A stretch of 64,000 nucleotides of DNA from Actinomyces bowdenii (GCF_017592395.1 NZ_JAGFOU010000016.1:1-64000); one strand, 5' to 3'; numbered from the stretch's first letter, positions 23,887 to 32,588 are shown. Notes: generated by a model from the letters alone, not told the origin. A program made the numbers and translations.

Positions 23887-24567
23887 ATGGCACCCACGAC
23901 CACCGCACCCCCGCCGATCACGGCCTACCTGCCCCAGGGGGGCTTCGGCCATGCCGTCGTCGGGCGCCTGGCCCGGCCCCAGGACGTGGTCCTGCCCGTC
24001 GACAAGGGCCTGGTCAGCGCCGTCGTGCCCTACGCCGACCGCCTGGTCCTGGTCGCGGACCCCGACCGCACCGGCCTGCGCGAGGACCTCGACGCCCTGT
24101 CCTTCACCCGCGGACTGCCCTCCCTGGGGCTGACGCTGCTTCCCACAGAGCTGCGCTGCGGCCCCCTGGTCATCCCCGGCCGCACCGCCTGCTACGGCTG
24201 CTATGAGCGGCGCCGCCGCCAGCACGGCTACCGGCCCCTGCCCGAGGGACTGGGCCCCCTGCCGCAGGGATACGCCCACCACCACGTGGTCCTGGGCGCG
24301 GGCCTGGTCTCCATGGCCCTGGACCTGCTGGAGCGCCAGGCCCGGCCCGCCGACGGCGCTCCCCCCGAGCCCGCCGACGACCCCGGCCGGGGGCTCGGCG
24401 GGCAGGTGTGGGCACTGGACCTGGTCTCCGGCTCGACCTCCTGCGCCTCCACGGTCGCCGTGGACCGCTGCCCCACCTGCTCGGCGCGCTACGCCCACCG
24501 GCGCGACGGCCTGCCCGCACTCGCGGGCCTGCTGCCCCGACGCCGGTCCCGGCAGGCGGTGGTCTGA
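23887..24567 (+). CDS. Ocin-ThiF-like cyclodehydratase partner protein
   Basis: A 226-residue protein with a split zinc tetrathiolate site, CYGC (near 100) and CPTC (near 198), as in the E1/ThiF-like partners that hand the leader peptide to YcaO. The region resembles the C-terminal half of thiopeptide TclI-type proteins. The next gene encodes a second, larger protein with the same Cys pattern, so leader binding and YcaO activation may be divided between them. The stop TGA is immediately followed by the next ATG (TGAATG), so translation is coupled. Confidence 0.7.
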   Translation: MAPTTTAPPPITAYLPQGGFGHAVVGRLARPQDVVLPVDKGLVSAVVPYADRLVLVADPDRTGLREDLDALSFTRGLPSLGLTLLPTELRCGPLVIPGRTACYGCYERRRRQHGYRPLPEGLGPLPQGYAHHHVVLGAGLVSMALDLLERQARPADGAPPEPADDPGRGLGGQVWALDLVSGSTSCASTVAVDRCPTCSARYAHRRDGLPALAGLLPRRRSRQAVV

Positions 24568-26493
24568 ATGGCCGCATCCACGATGAGCGCGGGCGAGGTC
24601 GGTCGGGCCGCCCGCCACGACCTGCAGTTCCGCATCCCCCGCAAGCCCGTGGTGCGCCTCGGGCTGCGCCCCCGCTCCCAGGAGGGGACCTGGGTGATCG
24701 ACGGCGCCCGCAAGAGCCAGGTCCTGGCAGGCGCCTTCGCCCGCGAGCACATGGGGGACCTGCTGCGGGCCTGCGACGGCTCGCGCACCCTGGAGCAGAT
24801 CGGCCAGGACACCGGGATCGGGGAGCAGGCGGCATTCGAGGCCGTCAGCCTCCTGTGGACCGGGGGCATCGTCGAGGAGGGCGACACCGAGGCGCTCACC
24901 GGCCCGCCCCCGGCGCCCGAGCTGGCCTGCCTGCTCTCGCGCCTGGGCGACTCCACGGGGGTCAACGACTCCTGGCAGGACGCCGCCCGCCGTCTGGCCG
25001 CCGCCCGCGTGGCCATCGTGGGCGATGAGGATCTGGCCGGCCGCCTCGCCGAGGCCCTGGAGCCCACGCTGCCGGTGCGCACCGGCCGGCCGGGCCCCGG
25101 GGACACCCTGGTGGTCCTCGTCGAGACCGCCGGCTGGAGTGCTGAGCAGCGCGGGGGCCGGGAGGGCGGCGGCGCTGGCGGTGGTGCCGGCGCGCACGGG
25201 GCCGGCCGCGCCGCGGGTGAGGACGAGGGCTCGGCCGGCGCGGTGGCCCGGCACTGCTGGGAGCGGGGCATCCCCCTGCTGCGCGTGCGCGCCGAGCAGG
25301 AGGCCGTCACCGTCGGCCCCTACGTGGACCCCGCCTTCTCACCCTGCCTGGAGTGCGCCACCGCCGCGGAGCCGGGCCCCGGCCCGGAGCCGGGGCCCGC
25401 CCGGCAGGACCTGGCCGTGGGCATGGCCGCCCGGGCGGTGGCCGCGCTGATCGCCCGGGCCACCATCACCCACCTGCCCGGCGATGTGCGCCGCACCGAC
25501 CTGGAGACCCTGTCCACCACGGAGCGGCCCGTGGTCACCCGCCCGGGCTGCCCCGTGTGCTCCATCAGCGGCGCGCCTCCCGCGGACCCGCAGGAGGGCC
25601 GGCGCCCCGACCCGCCCGATCCGGCGCCCGGCCCCGCCCCCGTGGGCGCCCGCTACGAGCAGTCCGTGGCCATCCCCCCGGCGGCCTTCGTGGACTCCAA
25701 GGGCCACCAGCAGCATTACAAGCCCTCCAACGTCCGCCTCCAGCACGAGTTCCGCGACTGGCCCACCTGCCCGCGCACGCCGCTGCCCCCCGCCGGCCTC
25801 AGTGCCCTGGACCGGCCCTGGCCCCCCGCCGATGATGACGGAGCGCGGGCCGGGAGCAGCCAGGCCGCCCCGGAGGGCCGGGAGCCTCAGGGCGCCCGGG
25901 CCGCCGGGGCGCCGTCGCTGGAGGAGCTGGCCACGATCCTGGCCCTGTCCGTCGGCGTGCGCGAGCCCCTGGCCCCCGGCGCCCGGCCGTCGGCCCAGGA
26001 GGCCAGGGCCAAGCTGCGCCGGTGGACCGCCGCCGGGGGCAACATCGGCTCAGTCACCGCCTACCTCCTGGTGCCCGGCCGGTCCGGGGCCGAGCCCGCC
26101 CTCCGGGGCCCCTCCGGCGCCGTCGCCCCGGCCGCCCCGGCCGCCCCCGCCGGCCCGCCGGCCCCCGGCACCTACGCCTACGTCGAGCGCGACCACGTCC
26201 TGGCCCGGCTGGGGCCGCCGGTGGAGCTGCCCGACGACGTCGGCGTGCGCCTGGTCCTGACCGGCAACGTGGACAAGGTGGCCAGGAAGTACCTGGCCTT
26301 CGCCCTGCGGATCGCCATCCAGGACTGCGGCTGCTCCTTCGAGACGGCCCGCATCGTGGCCCGCGCCCTGGGCGTGCCCCTGCGCGCTCGGGCCCGCTGG
26401 CAGGAGCAGGAGATCGCCGCCGCCCTGGGAGCCGACCCCGCCCGCGAGCCCATCTGCGCCGTCGTCGACCTGGGAGAAGGCCATGCGCTCTGA
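24568..26493 (+). CDS. TOMM leader-peptide-binding ThiF-like protein fused to a dehydrogenase-like domain
   Basis: 641 residues. The N-terminal ~90 residues (HDLQFRIPRKPVVRLGLRP, then winged-helix-like DGSRTLEQIGQDTGIGEQAA) look like an RRE leader-binding domain. Next comes a degenerate ThiF-like part with a Cys pair CLEC (~260) and CPVC (~330). The C-terminal half (YEQSVAIPPAAFVDSKGHQQ, HEFRDWP, ARKYLAFALRIAIQDCGCSF) resembles the N-terminal lobe of SagB-type azoline dehydrogenases. Long Gly/Ala/Pro-rich linkers separate the parts. It overlaps the following nitroreductase-family gene by 11 nt, so the two may together form the oxidising enzyme. Domain limits are approximate. Confidence 0.65.
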   Translation: MAASTMSAGEVGRAARHDLQFRIPRKPVVRLGLRPRSQEGTWVIDGARKSQVLAGAFAREHMGDLLRACDGSRTLEQIGQDTGIGEQAAFEAVSLLWTGGIVEEGDTEALTGPPPAPELACLLSRLGDSTGVNDSWQDAARRLAAARVAIVGDEDLAGRLAEALEPTLPVRTGRPGPGDTLVVLVETAGWSAEQRGGREGGGAGGGAGAHGAGRAAGEDEGSAGAVARHCWERGIPLLRVRAEQEAVTVGPYVDPAFSPCLECATAAEPGPGPEPGPARQDLAVGMAARAVAALIARATITHLPGDVRRTDLETLSTTERPVVTRPGCPVCSISGAPPADPQEGRRPDPPDPAPGPAPVGARYEQSVAIPPAAFVDSKGHQQHYKPSNVRLQHEFRDWPTCPRTPLPPAGLSALDRPWPPADDDGARAGSSQAAPEGREPQGARAAGAPSLEELATILALSVGVREPLAPGARPSAQEARAKLRRWTAAGGNIGSVTAYLLVPGRSGAEPALRGPSGAVAPAAPAAPAGPPAPGTYAYVERDHVLARLGPPVELPDDVGVRLVLTGNVDKVARKYLAFALRIAIQDCGCSFETARIVARALGVPLRARARWQEQEIAAALGADPAREPICAVVDLGEGHAL

Positions 26494-27208
26494 CTACCAG
26501 ACCCTGCGCGAGATCATCACCGGCTTCTCCCATCCCCCCGCCCAGGATCCCGCCGCCGCGCGCCGGGCCCGGCCGCGCCGCGAGCTGCGCTGCCTGGTCC
26601 CAGACGCCCTGGAGGCCCAGGACCTGGACGGGGCGGGGCGGTCCAGCCCCTACCTCCACACCCTGCGGGGCACCCTCGAGCGCCGCTCCTCCTCCACCGC
26701 CTACAGCCCCGAGCCCCTGGAGGCGGGCCTGCTGCTGGCCACCGTGCGCGAGGCCCTCATGGAGGAGGAGGGCGCCTGGCAGGGGCGGGGCGCGGGCGGC
26801 CCGGAGGTCTTCGTCCTGCTCCTGCGGCCCCGAGGTGCGGAGCCGGGCATCTACCGGGTGCGGCGCGAGGGGGCAGATCTGGTGGCGGACCTGCCCGCCC
26901 CCGAGCAGGTCGAGGGGATGACCGTGCAGAAGGAGTTCGCCCAGGCCGGGGCGATCGTCTCCGCGGCAGCCGACCTGGAGGCCGCCGAGGCCTGGGGCGG
27001 GGCCCACGGCTACCGCCATGCCATGGGGCGCTGCGCCTCCCTCATCTACTCGGTGCACCTGCGGGCCGTGGCCCGCGGCCTGGTGGGCACGGTCTTCGCC
27101 GGATTCGCCTCCTCCGAGGTGCGCCACCTGCTCGACTCCGACGGCGTGAGCCGCCACCAGATGTTCGCCGTCACGGTGGCCCACCCCGCCCAGGAGCGGT
27201 CCCCGTGA
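26483..27208 (+). CDS. SagB/nitroreductase-type azoline dehydrogenase
   Basis: A 241-residue protein of the FMN-dependent nitroreductase fold: RRSSSTAYSPEPLEAGLLLA matches the N-terminal R-R-S-x-R flavin phosphate-binding motif, and GRCASLIYSVHLRAVARGL corresponds to the later helix before the Gly-rich end. In RiPP clusters such enzymes oxidise thiazolines and oxazolines to aromatic thiazoles and oxazoles. It starts inside the end of the previous gene. Whether it works alone or with the dehydrogenase-like half of that protein cannot be decided from sequence. Confidence 0.75.
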   Translation: MRSDYQTLREIITGFSHPPAQDPAAARRARPRRELRCLVPDALEAQDLDGAGRSSPYLHTLRGTLERRSSSTAYSPEPLEAGLLLATVREALMEEEGAWQGRGAGGPEVFVLLLRPRGAEPGIYRVRREGADLVADLPAPEQVEGMTVQKEFAQAGAIVSAAADLEAAEAWGGAHGYRHAMGRCASLIYSVHLRAVARGLVGTVFAGFASSEVRHLLDSDGVSRHQMFAVTVAHPAQERSP

Positions 27209-27263
27209 GCGCCGCCCCGCCGTCCTCGACGGCGCCCCGGCGCCCGGGCCGCCCACCCAGGAC

Positions 27264-27313
27264 CGCCCCGCTCCGCGGGGCGAGGGGCCCGGCCCTGCCA
27301 GGCCGGACCCCTC
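27264..27313 (+). promoter_or_regulatory. Tandem RNA hairpins ahead of the precursor gene
   Basis: The 168-nt gap before the precursor can form a 7-bp hairpin (27264-27270 with 27276-27282, loop CTCCG) and a second, stronger one: 27282-27287 with 27308-27313 and 27289-27294 with 27301-27306, one mismatch, loop CTGCCA. The two share base 27282 and so compete. There is no U-tract. They may mark an attenuator or an RNA processing site that sets precursor abundance. Confidence 0.4.
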
Positions 27314-27376
27314 CACGGGGCCCGCGGGCCCCGCTCCCAACCAGCGACGCATGCCAGGAAAGGAGGTGAACAGCAT

Positions 27377-27577
27377 ATGAGCAAGACGATCGATCTGACA
27401 CTGGCCGACAGCGACTTCGGTGTCGAGGAGCTGCCCGAGGGCAACTCCCTGGGCTGCATGTTCTGCGCGGCCTGCGCCTCGTGCCCGTCCTGCGCGGCCT
27501 CGGCCTCATGCGAGGCCTGCGCCGCCTCGGCCTCGTGCGAGGCCTGCGCCGCCTGCGCGTCGACAACCTCCTGTTGA
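27377..27577 (+). CDS. Cys-rich RiPP precursor peptide
   Basis: A 66-residue peptide. The leader (about residues 1-26) is acidic (DLTLADSDFGVEELPEGNS), and the core begins around LGCMFC. The remaining ~40 residues consist almost entirely of Cys, Ala and Ser with two Glu, in CxxC-like spacing (FCAACASCPSC), and contain a perfect repeat of ASASCEACA encoded by a ~30-bp tandem duplication. Cysteines would become thiazoles through YcaO and the dehydrogenase, and serines could become dehydroalanine through the split LanB. The ribosome site AGGAGGTGA is nearly a full anti-SD match, suggesting high translation. The core is not one I recognise. Confidence 0.85.
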   Translation: MSKTIDLTLADSDFGVEELPEGNSLGCMFCAACASCPSCAASASCEACAASASCEACAACASTTSC

Positions 27578-27600
27578 TCTCGACCCGCTGACGACGCCCC

Positions 27601-27646
27601 GGTGGTGGGCGGGGCCCAGAGCCCATCCGGGCGCCCGCCCACCGCC
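27601..27646 (+). terminator. Hairpin after the precursor gene (possible partial terminator)
   Basis: 27601-27613 pairs with 27634-27646 over 13 bp with one G-U pair and a 20-nt loop, 23 nt after the precursor stop. There is no U-run, so it may only slow or protect the transcript end; such hairpins often make precursor mRNA more abundant than that of downstream enzymes. A 15-bp direct repeat (CCACCGCCACTCCAC) occurs at the right arm and again at about 27669. Confidence 0.55.
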
Positions 27647-27772
27647 ACTCCACTCACCCCAGTCAATCCACCGCCACTCCACCACCGGCCCGCACCGCGC
27701 TGGGGCGCCTGCGCCCCGCAGCGGGCCACCGCCCCGACCGCAACCGCCATTCCGAGGGAGGCGCAAGCCCGC

Positions 27773-28936
27773 ATGACCGCGACCGGTGAGATCCCGCGCC
27801 TGCGCCGGGGAGTGTCCCTGATCGTCGGCATGGACGACCAGCCGATGCTCTTCGACTCCGACTCGGGCAAGTACCACCGCCTCGGGGCGGCTGCCGCGGT
27901 CATCGTCGGCCAGTTCGACGGTCGGCGCTCACTGCCCGCGATCATCGACCAGCTGCCCCAGGACATCGACGAGGCCGGCGCCCAGCGCATCACCCGCATG
28001 GTCGAGGTCCTGCGCACCAACCGGCTCCTGGAGGGCGCCGGGGCACCCGGCCGGGACGGGGACTACACCAGGAAGCCGGTCCAGGGGCGCCACGTGGCAC
28101 CACCGCGCCGCGGCAAGCACGCCCACGCCCAGCCCCCGCGCTGGAACGGCGGCTGGCTGCTGCCCCGGTTCATCATCATGCGCTCCTACCGCCGCGTGGT
28201 GGCGCCCGTGGTCAGGCTGCTGCACCACCTGCCGGTGCGGGCGTTGAGCATCCTGTTCCTGCTGGCCTCCGCCACCGGCTTCGCCGCCGGGGCGATGAGC
28301 CTGTGGCTGCTGTCCGGCGGGCCGCGCCCCGGCATGGGGGTCGTCCTGGCCGCCGTGCTCATCCAGCTGGTGAGCATCCTGGGCCACGAGTCCTGGCACG
28401 CCATCGTCGCCGGCTACCTGGGCACTCCCGTGCGCGGCCTGGGGGTGGCCATCATGTTCTGGGTCGTGCCCATCGCCTTCGTGGACCGCACCGATTCCTA
28501 CCAGGTGCGCTCCCGCTGGGGCCGGGCGATGCTCGCGCTGGCCGGCATCTGCTCCGACGGCGTCGTGTGCGGCCTGGAGGCGGCGGTCGCCGCGGCCTCC
28601 ACGGGCACGGTCAGGCAGGTGGCCCTGACCCTGTGCGCCTTCCAGCTGACCATGCTCCTCACCAACCTCCACCCCCTGACCCAGTCCGACGGCGTGGCGG
28701 CGGTGGAGGCGCTGACCGGCTCGGTCAACCTGCGGGGCCGGTCCATGCTCGTCCTCCGCAGCACCCTGCGGCGCGAGCCCCTGCCCCCCGCCCTGGCCGT
28801 CAGGGGCCCGGCGGTGCGCTGGGGGTACTTCACCTACGGCCTGCTGTGCGTGATGCTGGGGATCGCCTTCACCTGCCTGAGCGTCCTGTGGCTGCTGCTC
28901 ATCCTGTTCAATGCCACGAAAGGCCTGCTCTCATGA
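27773..28936 (+). CDS. PqqD-like domain plus M50-type membrane metalloprotease
   Basis: 387 residues. The N-terminal ~95 residues (FDSDSGKYHRLGAAAAVIVG, then PAIIDQLPQDIDEAGAQRIT) resemble a PqqD/RRE-like peptide-binding winged helix. The rest has about six membrane segments and the zinc-protease motif HESWH (ILGHESWHAIVAG), an HExxH motif within a membrane segment as in site-2-protease (M50) families; NLHPLTQSDG near the C-terminus fits the second NxxPxxxxDG metal motif. It probably cleaves the modified precursor or a membrane regulator. The ribosome site GGAGG is ~11 nt upstream. The stop overlaps the next start (ATGA). Confidence 0.8.
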   Translation: MTATGEIPRLRRGVSLIVGMDDQPMLFDSDSGKYHRLGAAAAVIVGQFDGRRSLPAIIDQLPQDIDEAGAQRITRMVEVLRTNRLLEGAGAPGRDGDYTRKPVQGRHVAPPRRGKHAHAQPPRWNGGWLLPRFIIMRSYRRVVAPVVRLLHHLPVRALSILFLLASATGFAAGAMSLWLLSGGPRPGMGVVLAAVLIQLVSILGHESWHAIVAGYLGTPVRGLGVAIMFWVVPIAFVDRTDSYQVRSRWGRAMLALAGICSDGVVCGLEAAVAAASTGTVRQVALTLCAFQLTMLLTNLHPLTQSDGVAAVEALTGSVNLRGRSMLVLRSTLRREPLPPALAVRGPAVRWGYFTYGLLCVMLGIAFTCLSVLWLLLILFNATKGLLS

Positions 28937-31593
28937 CCCTCCCCGCACCCCCTGATCCCGGCCACCGCACCGCGCCGCCGTCGCGGGGCGAGGACGGGCC
29001 GGGCCGCGAGCCCCCGGCGCGCCCTCGCATCCCAGCCGGTCCCGCAGCCCCGGAGGCGCCCGCGCACCCGGAGGCGGCGGCGCACAGCGGGCCGGTCATC
29101 GCCTACCCCACCCTCGTGCGCCTGGGAGGCCTGCCCGTGCGCGCAGTGCCCGAGCCCCAGCCGGGCCTCATCGCGGCCCTGGACCACCTGCGCCGCCTCG
29201 AGGAGGACCTGGAGCGCACCGGCCAGCAGATGCTCGACCCCCTCTACGAGGCCATCCCCACCCTGGCCACATCCCAGCGCCGGGCCGTCCTGCGCGCCAA
29301 GAGGAGGGTCTACCAGGGCCGGCGGACCGCCGTGAGCGCCCAGGTGCGGGCGGAGCTGCCCCCGGGCATCGCCGCCCTGCTGCGCGGGTGGGACGACCTG
29401 GTCCACGAGCGGCAGGAGGCCCGCGCCCTGCTGGAGGCGCAGGTGGAGGCCGACCTCGCCCACGCCCGCGCCCTGCTGGCCCGCGGCCTGGAGGAGCCCG
29501 GCTACCTCAGCTCCCTGGCGGTGGCCGCCCCGGCACTGGTGGCGGTGCTGAGCGCGCGCGGCCCCCGGCTCAACGACCCGCGCATGCTGCGCAGCCTCTA
29601 CACCCTGGCCACGCGCACGGCCCTGAAGACCAGTCCCTTCTCCGGCCTGACCACGGTGGCCGAGGCCGGCCGTCCCGCCCGTGGCCGCAGCCTGTGCACG
29701 ACGGCGGTCCACCTGGCCCATGGCATCCTGGCCGCCACCGCGCGCCAGGTCGACCCGGCCGGGCTCCTGCGCCTGGAGAGCGTCCCGGTGACGCGGGCCC
29801 CCCTCCCCCGGGGCTCGGAGGGGCCGGAGGGCCCCGGCGCGCAAGGCCGCCGGGGCCGGCGGGAGGCGCCGCCGGGAGCGGGTCGGGCCCAGGACCTGCC
29901 GCTGGCGGCCGTCGCCGAGTACGACTACGCCGATGGGATGCACTTCCGCCGGGAGGAGATCCAGCCCGCCCGGTGGCTCCTGGCCTGCCATGCGGCCCTG
30001 ACGGCCGGGCGGCCCGACCCCGCCCCGGTGGGCGTGGCCGAGGCCATGCGGCTCCTGGGGGGCCGGGACCCCGGGCTGCGGCTGAGCCGGCTGCTCGCCT
30101 CGGGCGCCGTGCGGCCCCGGATCCCCTGGCAGCGCGGCCAGGAGCCCTTCACCGCCCTGGCGGGCACCCTCTCCCAGGCCCAGCGCCGCGCCTGGGGCCA
30201 GGACCTGGAATGGCTCGCAGGGCTGGGGCGCGCCGTGCAGGACGCCCCCGGCCCCCGGCGCGCCGAGCTGCTCACCAGGGCAGGGCGCCTGGCCCAGCGC
30301 ATCTTCCCCGACGGCGAGCTGGGCACCAGGCCCTCGGGCCTGCTCTACGAGGACCGCGAGTCCGAGGTGGCCTGGGATGAGCCCGCCGACGACGAGCGCT
30401 TCGCCCAGGACGCGCAGACCCTGGCCGGGCTGGCCGACCCCTGGGTGACCCGCTCGCACATCTACGACCTCATGGTGGAGCGCTTCACCGCCCGCTACGG
30501 CAGCGGGGGAGTGTGCCGGGACCCCCTGGCCTTCCTCATGGCCCTGGCCCACGCCCCCGACGGGGATGCCGGGATGCTGCGCGCCTCCACCTGGGACTAC
30601 ACCGCTGGGCCCGATCCCGAGCGCGCCGCCATGCCCGGGGGCCTGAGCGCCTGCCCCCGCCACCTGGGCGCCTACCTCCAGCCCGTGACCACCGCATCGG
30701 CCCCGCCCACCCGCGAGTTGACCGTGGTCAACGCCTTGACCAGCGGAAACGGCGCCCTCCAGGCCCGCTTCCACCGCCTGCTGGGCCAGGACTACCGCCA
30801 GCGCCTGGCCCAGCGCATCCGCGAGCACTGGGGGCTGGAGCGCGTCCTGGAGCTGCAGGCCGCCACCGAGTGCCACACCGGCCAGGCCGTCTCCTGCGGA
30901 GTGCTGCCCCCGGTGGGCCTGCCCGGCGAGCCTCCCAGCCCGCAGGCCGTGGACCTGGCCCGCCTGCGCCTGGTCCACGACCCGGGCACGAGCACCCTGT
31001 TCCTGGCCGACGGGCAGGGGCCGGTGGGCCTGGCCTACCTGGGGCTCATCCCCCAGCACCGCCTGGGCGGCTACCTGGCCTGGCTGGCCCTGCTGGGGGA
31101 CCCGTGGGCCCGCCTGGCCCCCTTCTCCGACCACTGGCTCAGCCGCAGCCGTGAGCGCACCGGGCCGCTGCCCGATGCCGTCCTGCACGAGCCGCGCGCC
31201 GTCCACGGGCGCCTGGTCACCCGCCGCGAGTCCTGGACCCTGCCCGCGGCCATGGTCACCTCCCTGCTGGAGCGCGACCCGGCCGCCGGCCTGGTGCGGG
31301 TCGGGGGACTGCGCGAGCAGTGGGGGCTGCCCCGGGAGGTCTACGTCCACCAGCACCTGCCCTCCCGGGGGGCGACCTTCGATGAGCACAAGCCCCGCTA
31401 CGTGGACCTGTGCTCACCGGTGTCCCTGCTGGCGCTGCGCGGGTGGATCGACCCGCGGGCCGAGCACCTGAGCCTGGTGGAGGCGCTGCCCGCCAGGGCC
31501 GAGCACCGGGGGCGCACGCCGGGCGGGGAGGCCACCGTGGTGGAGTACCTCATCGGTATCCAGTGGCCCAAGGCCCCGGGAGGCGGCGCATGA
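28933..31593 (+). CDS. LanB-type dehydratase, glutamylation domain
   Basis: 886 residues, matching the N-terminal domain of class I lanthipeptide/thiopeptide dehydratases. Such enzymes attach glutamate from glutamyl-tRNA to Ser/Thr of the precursor. The conserved early motif is RTALKTSPFSGLTTV (near residue 235), equivalent to the K-x-S-P-F stretch of LanB enzymes. The N-terminal ~55 residues are a disordered Pro/Ala-rich extension. The elimination domain is missing here and encoded by the next gene, the split arrangement seen in thiopeptide and goadsporin clusters. Overlaps both neighbours by 4 nt. Confidence 0.87.
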   Translation: MTLPAPPDPGHRTAPPSRGEDGPGREPPARPRIPAGPAAPEAPAHPEAAAHSGPVIAYPTLVRLGGLPVRAVPEPQPGLIAALDHLRRLEEDLERTGQQMLDPLYEAIPTLATSQRRAVLRAKRRVYQGRRTAVSAQVRAELPPGIAALLRGWDDLVHERQEARALLEAQVEADLAHARALLARGLEEPGYLSSLAVAAPALVAVLSARGPRLNDPRMLRSLYTLATRTALKTSPFSGLTTVAEAGRPARGRSLCTTAVHLAHGILAATARQVDPAGLLRLESVPVTRAPLPRGSEGPEGPGAQGRRGRREAPPGAGRAQDLPLAAVAEYDYADGMHFRREEIQPARWLLACHAALTAGRPDPAPVGVAEAMRLLGGRDPGLRLSRLLASGAVRPRIPWQRGQEPFTALAGTLSQAQRRAWGQDLEWLAGLGRAVQDAPGPRRAELLTRAGRLAQRIFPDGELGTRPSGLLYEDRESEVAWDEPADDERFAQDAQTLAGLADPWVTRSHIYDLMVERFTARYGSGGVCRDPLAFLMALAHAPDGDAGMLRASTWDYTAGPDPERAAMPGGLSACPRHLGAYLQPVTTASAPPTRELTVVNALTSGNGALQARFHRLLGQDYRQRLAQRIREHWGLERVLELQAATECHTGQAVSCGVLPPVGLPGEPPSPQAVDLARLRLVHDPGTSTLFLADGQGPVGLAYLGLIPQHRLGGYLAWLALLGDPWARLAPFSDHWLSRSRERTGPLPDAVLHEPRAVHGRLVTRRESWTLPAAMVTSLLERDPAAGLVRVGGLREQWGLPREVYVHQHLPSRGATFDEHKPRYVDLCSPVSLLALRGWIDPRAEHLSLVEALPARAEHRGRTPGGEATVVEYLIGIQWPKAPGGGA

Positions 31594-32507
31594 GCGCCGG
31601 CGGGGCGCCCGGCGCCGTCCCGGGGCGGGGCGGCACGGGTGCGGGCACGGGTGGGCAGGCGCCGCCGCAGGAGCGGCAGGGCGCCGGGGCCGACTGGCTG
31701 TTCGTGCGCCTGTACTGCGGCGGGGGCGATGACACCGATGCCCTGCTTCCCCGGGTCGCCCAATGGCTGGAGGAGGTCCGCGCCCACTGGCCGATCCTCT
31801 CGGCGCACTTCCTGCGCTTCATCGATCTGCGCGGGCACCACGTGCGGCTGCGGGTCAAGGCCGGGCCGGATGACCTCGATGAGATCGCCGCCCGCCTCGG
31901 GGCCCTGGAGGACGCCTCACGGGCCGCACCGGTGCGCACGGTCGAGCGCCTGGTGCCCGATCCGCTCACCCGCGCCGTCGATGGCCGGGCGGGGGCGAGC
32001 CTGGCGGTCTACGGCCCGGAGTACGGCAAGTACGGGCCCGGGGCGGGGGTGGAGGCGGCCGAGCGGCACTTCGAGGCCTCCTCCCGGTGGTGCCTGACCC
32101 ACCGGGTCTGGCAGGTCCCGCGCCCGGTGCCCCGGGTGGCACTGGCGGCCCGCCTCCTGGCCCGGGCGGCCGGCCAGCTCCCGCTGGACCCGGCTGATCT
32201 CCTGGCCCTCCACCTGCGCACCTGGGGCCGGCGCCTGCCCGAGGAGCTGCGCGATGGGACCGCGCTGGACCCCCTGGTCCGCCAGGTCCTGGGCTATGAC
32301 GGCCGGGACCTGGCGGCGTGGAGCACCTGGGCGGGCTCGGTGGACGAGCCCGCCCAGGACGCCGCGATCGCGATCAGCCGGATCGGGGCGGGGCCGCAGG
32401 GGCGCCGGGCCATCGACCTGCTGCACATGGACATCAACCGCCTGGGCCTCAACGCCGCCGAGGAGTGCGTGGCCGGGGTGTGCGCCCGCTACCTGCTCCA
32501 GGGCTAG
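31590..32507 (+). CDS. Thiopeptide-type LanB C-terminal (SpaB_C) elimination protein
   Basis: 305 residues. After a Gly-rich N-terminus of ~30 residues the SpaB_C fold is recognisable: WLFVRLYCGGGDD, FLRFIDLRGHHVRLRVKAG and AVYGPEYGKYGPG followed by AAERHFEASSRW. These proteins eliminate glutamate to give dehydroalanine; close relatives instead catalyse the [4+2] cyclisation that makes the thiopeptide pyridine ring. Only one such gene is present, so elimination is the more likely job and the product may remain linear. It is the last gene of the cluster. Confidence 0.85.
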   Translation: MSAGGAPGAVPGRGGTGAGTGGQAPPQERQGAGADWLFVRLYCGGGDDTDALLPRVAQWLEEVRAHWPILSAHFLRFIDLRGHHVRLRVKAGPDDLDEIAARLGALEDASRAAPVRTVERLVPDPLTRAVDGRAGASLAVYGPEYGKYGPGAGVEAAERHFEASSRWCLTHRVWQVPRPVPRVALAARLLARAAGQLPLDPADLLALHLRTWGRRLPEELRDGTALDPLVRQVLGYDGRDLAAWSTWAGSVDEPAQDAAIAISRIGAGPQGRRAIDLLHMDINRLGLNAAEECVAGVCARYLLQG

Positions 32508-32538
32508 GGCTGCCGGGCCCCGGCTGCGGGATGCAGGG

Positions 32539-32588
32539 GTGCGGGGCCCGGATGGCGGTGATCCCCTGCCGCCGTCCGGGCCCCGCAC
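32539..32588. terminator. Long bidirectional hairpin between convergent operons
   Basis: A 20-bp stem (32539-32558 with 32569-32588, one G-U mismatch) with a 10-nt loop lies between the end of the RiPP cluster and the end of the ABC importer operon. Its position between convergent genes and its stability make it a terminator for both directions, although no U-tract is present. Confidence 0.75.

Noticed and set aside
22515-32507. Macrocyclic thiopeptide cluster
   Set aside because: Only one SpaB_C-type protein is present, so either elimination or pyridine formation is unaccounted for; the core is also much longer than thiopeptide cores. A linear azole/dehydroalanine peptide is favoured.
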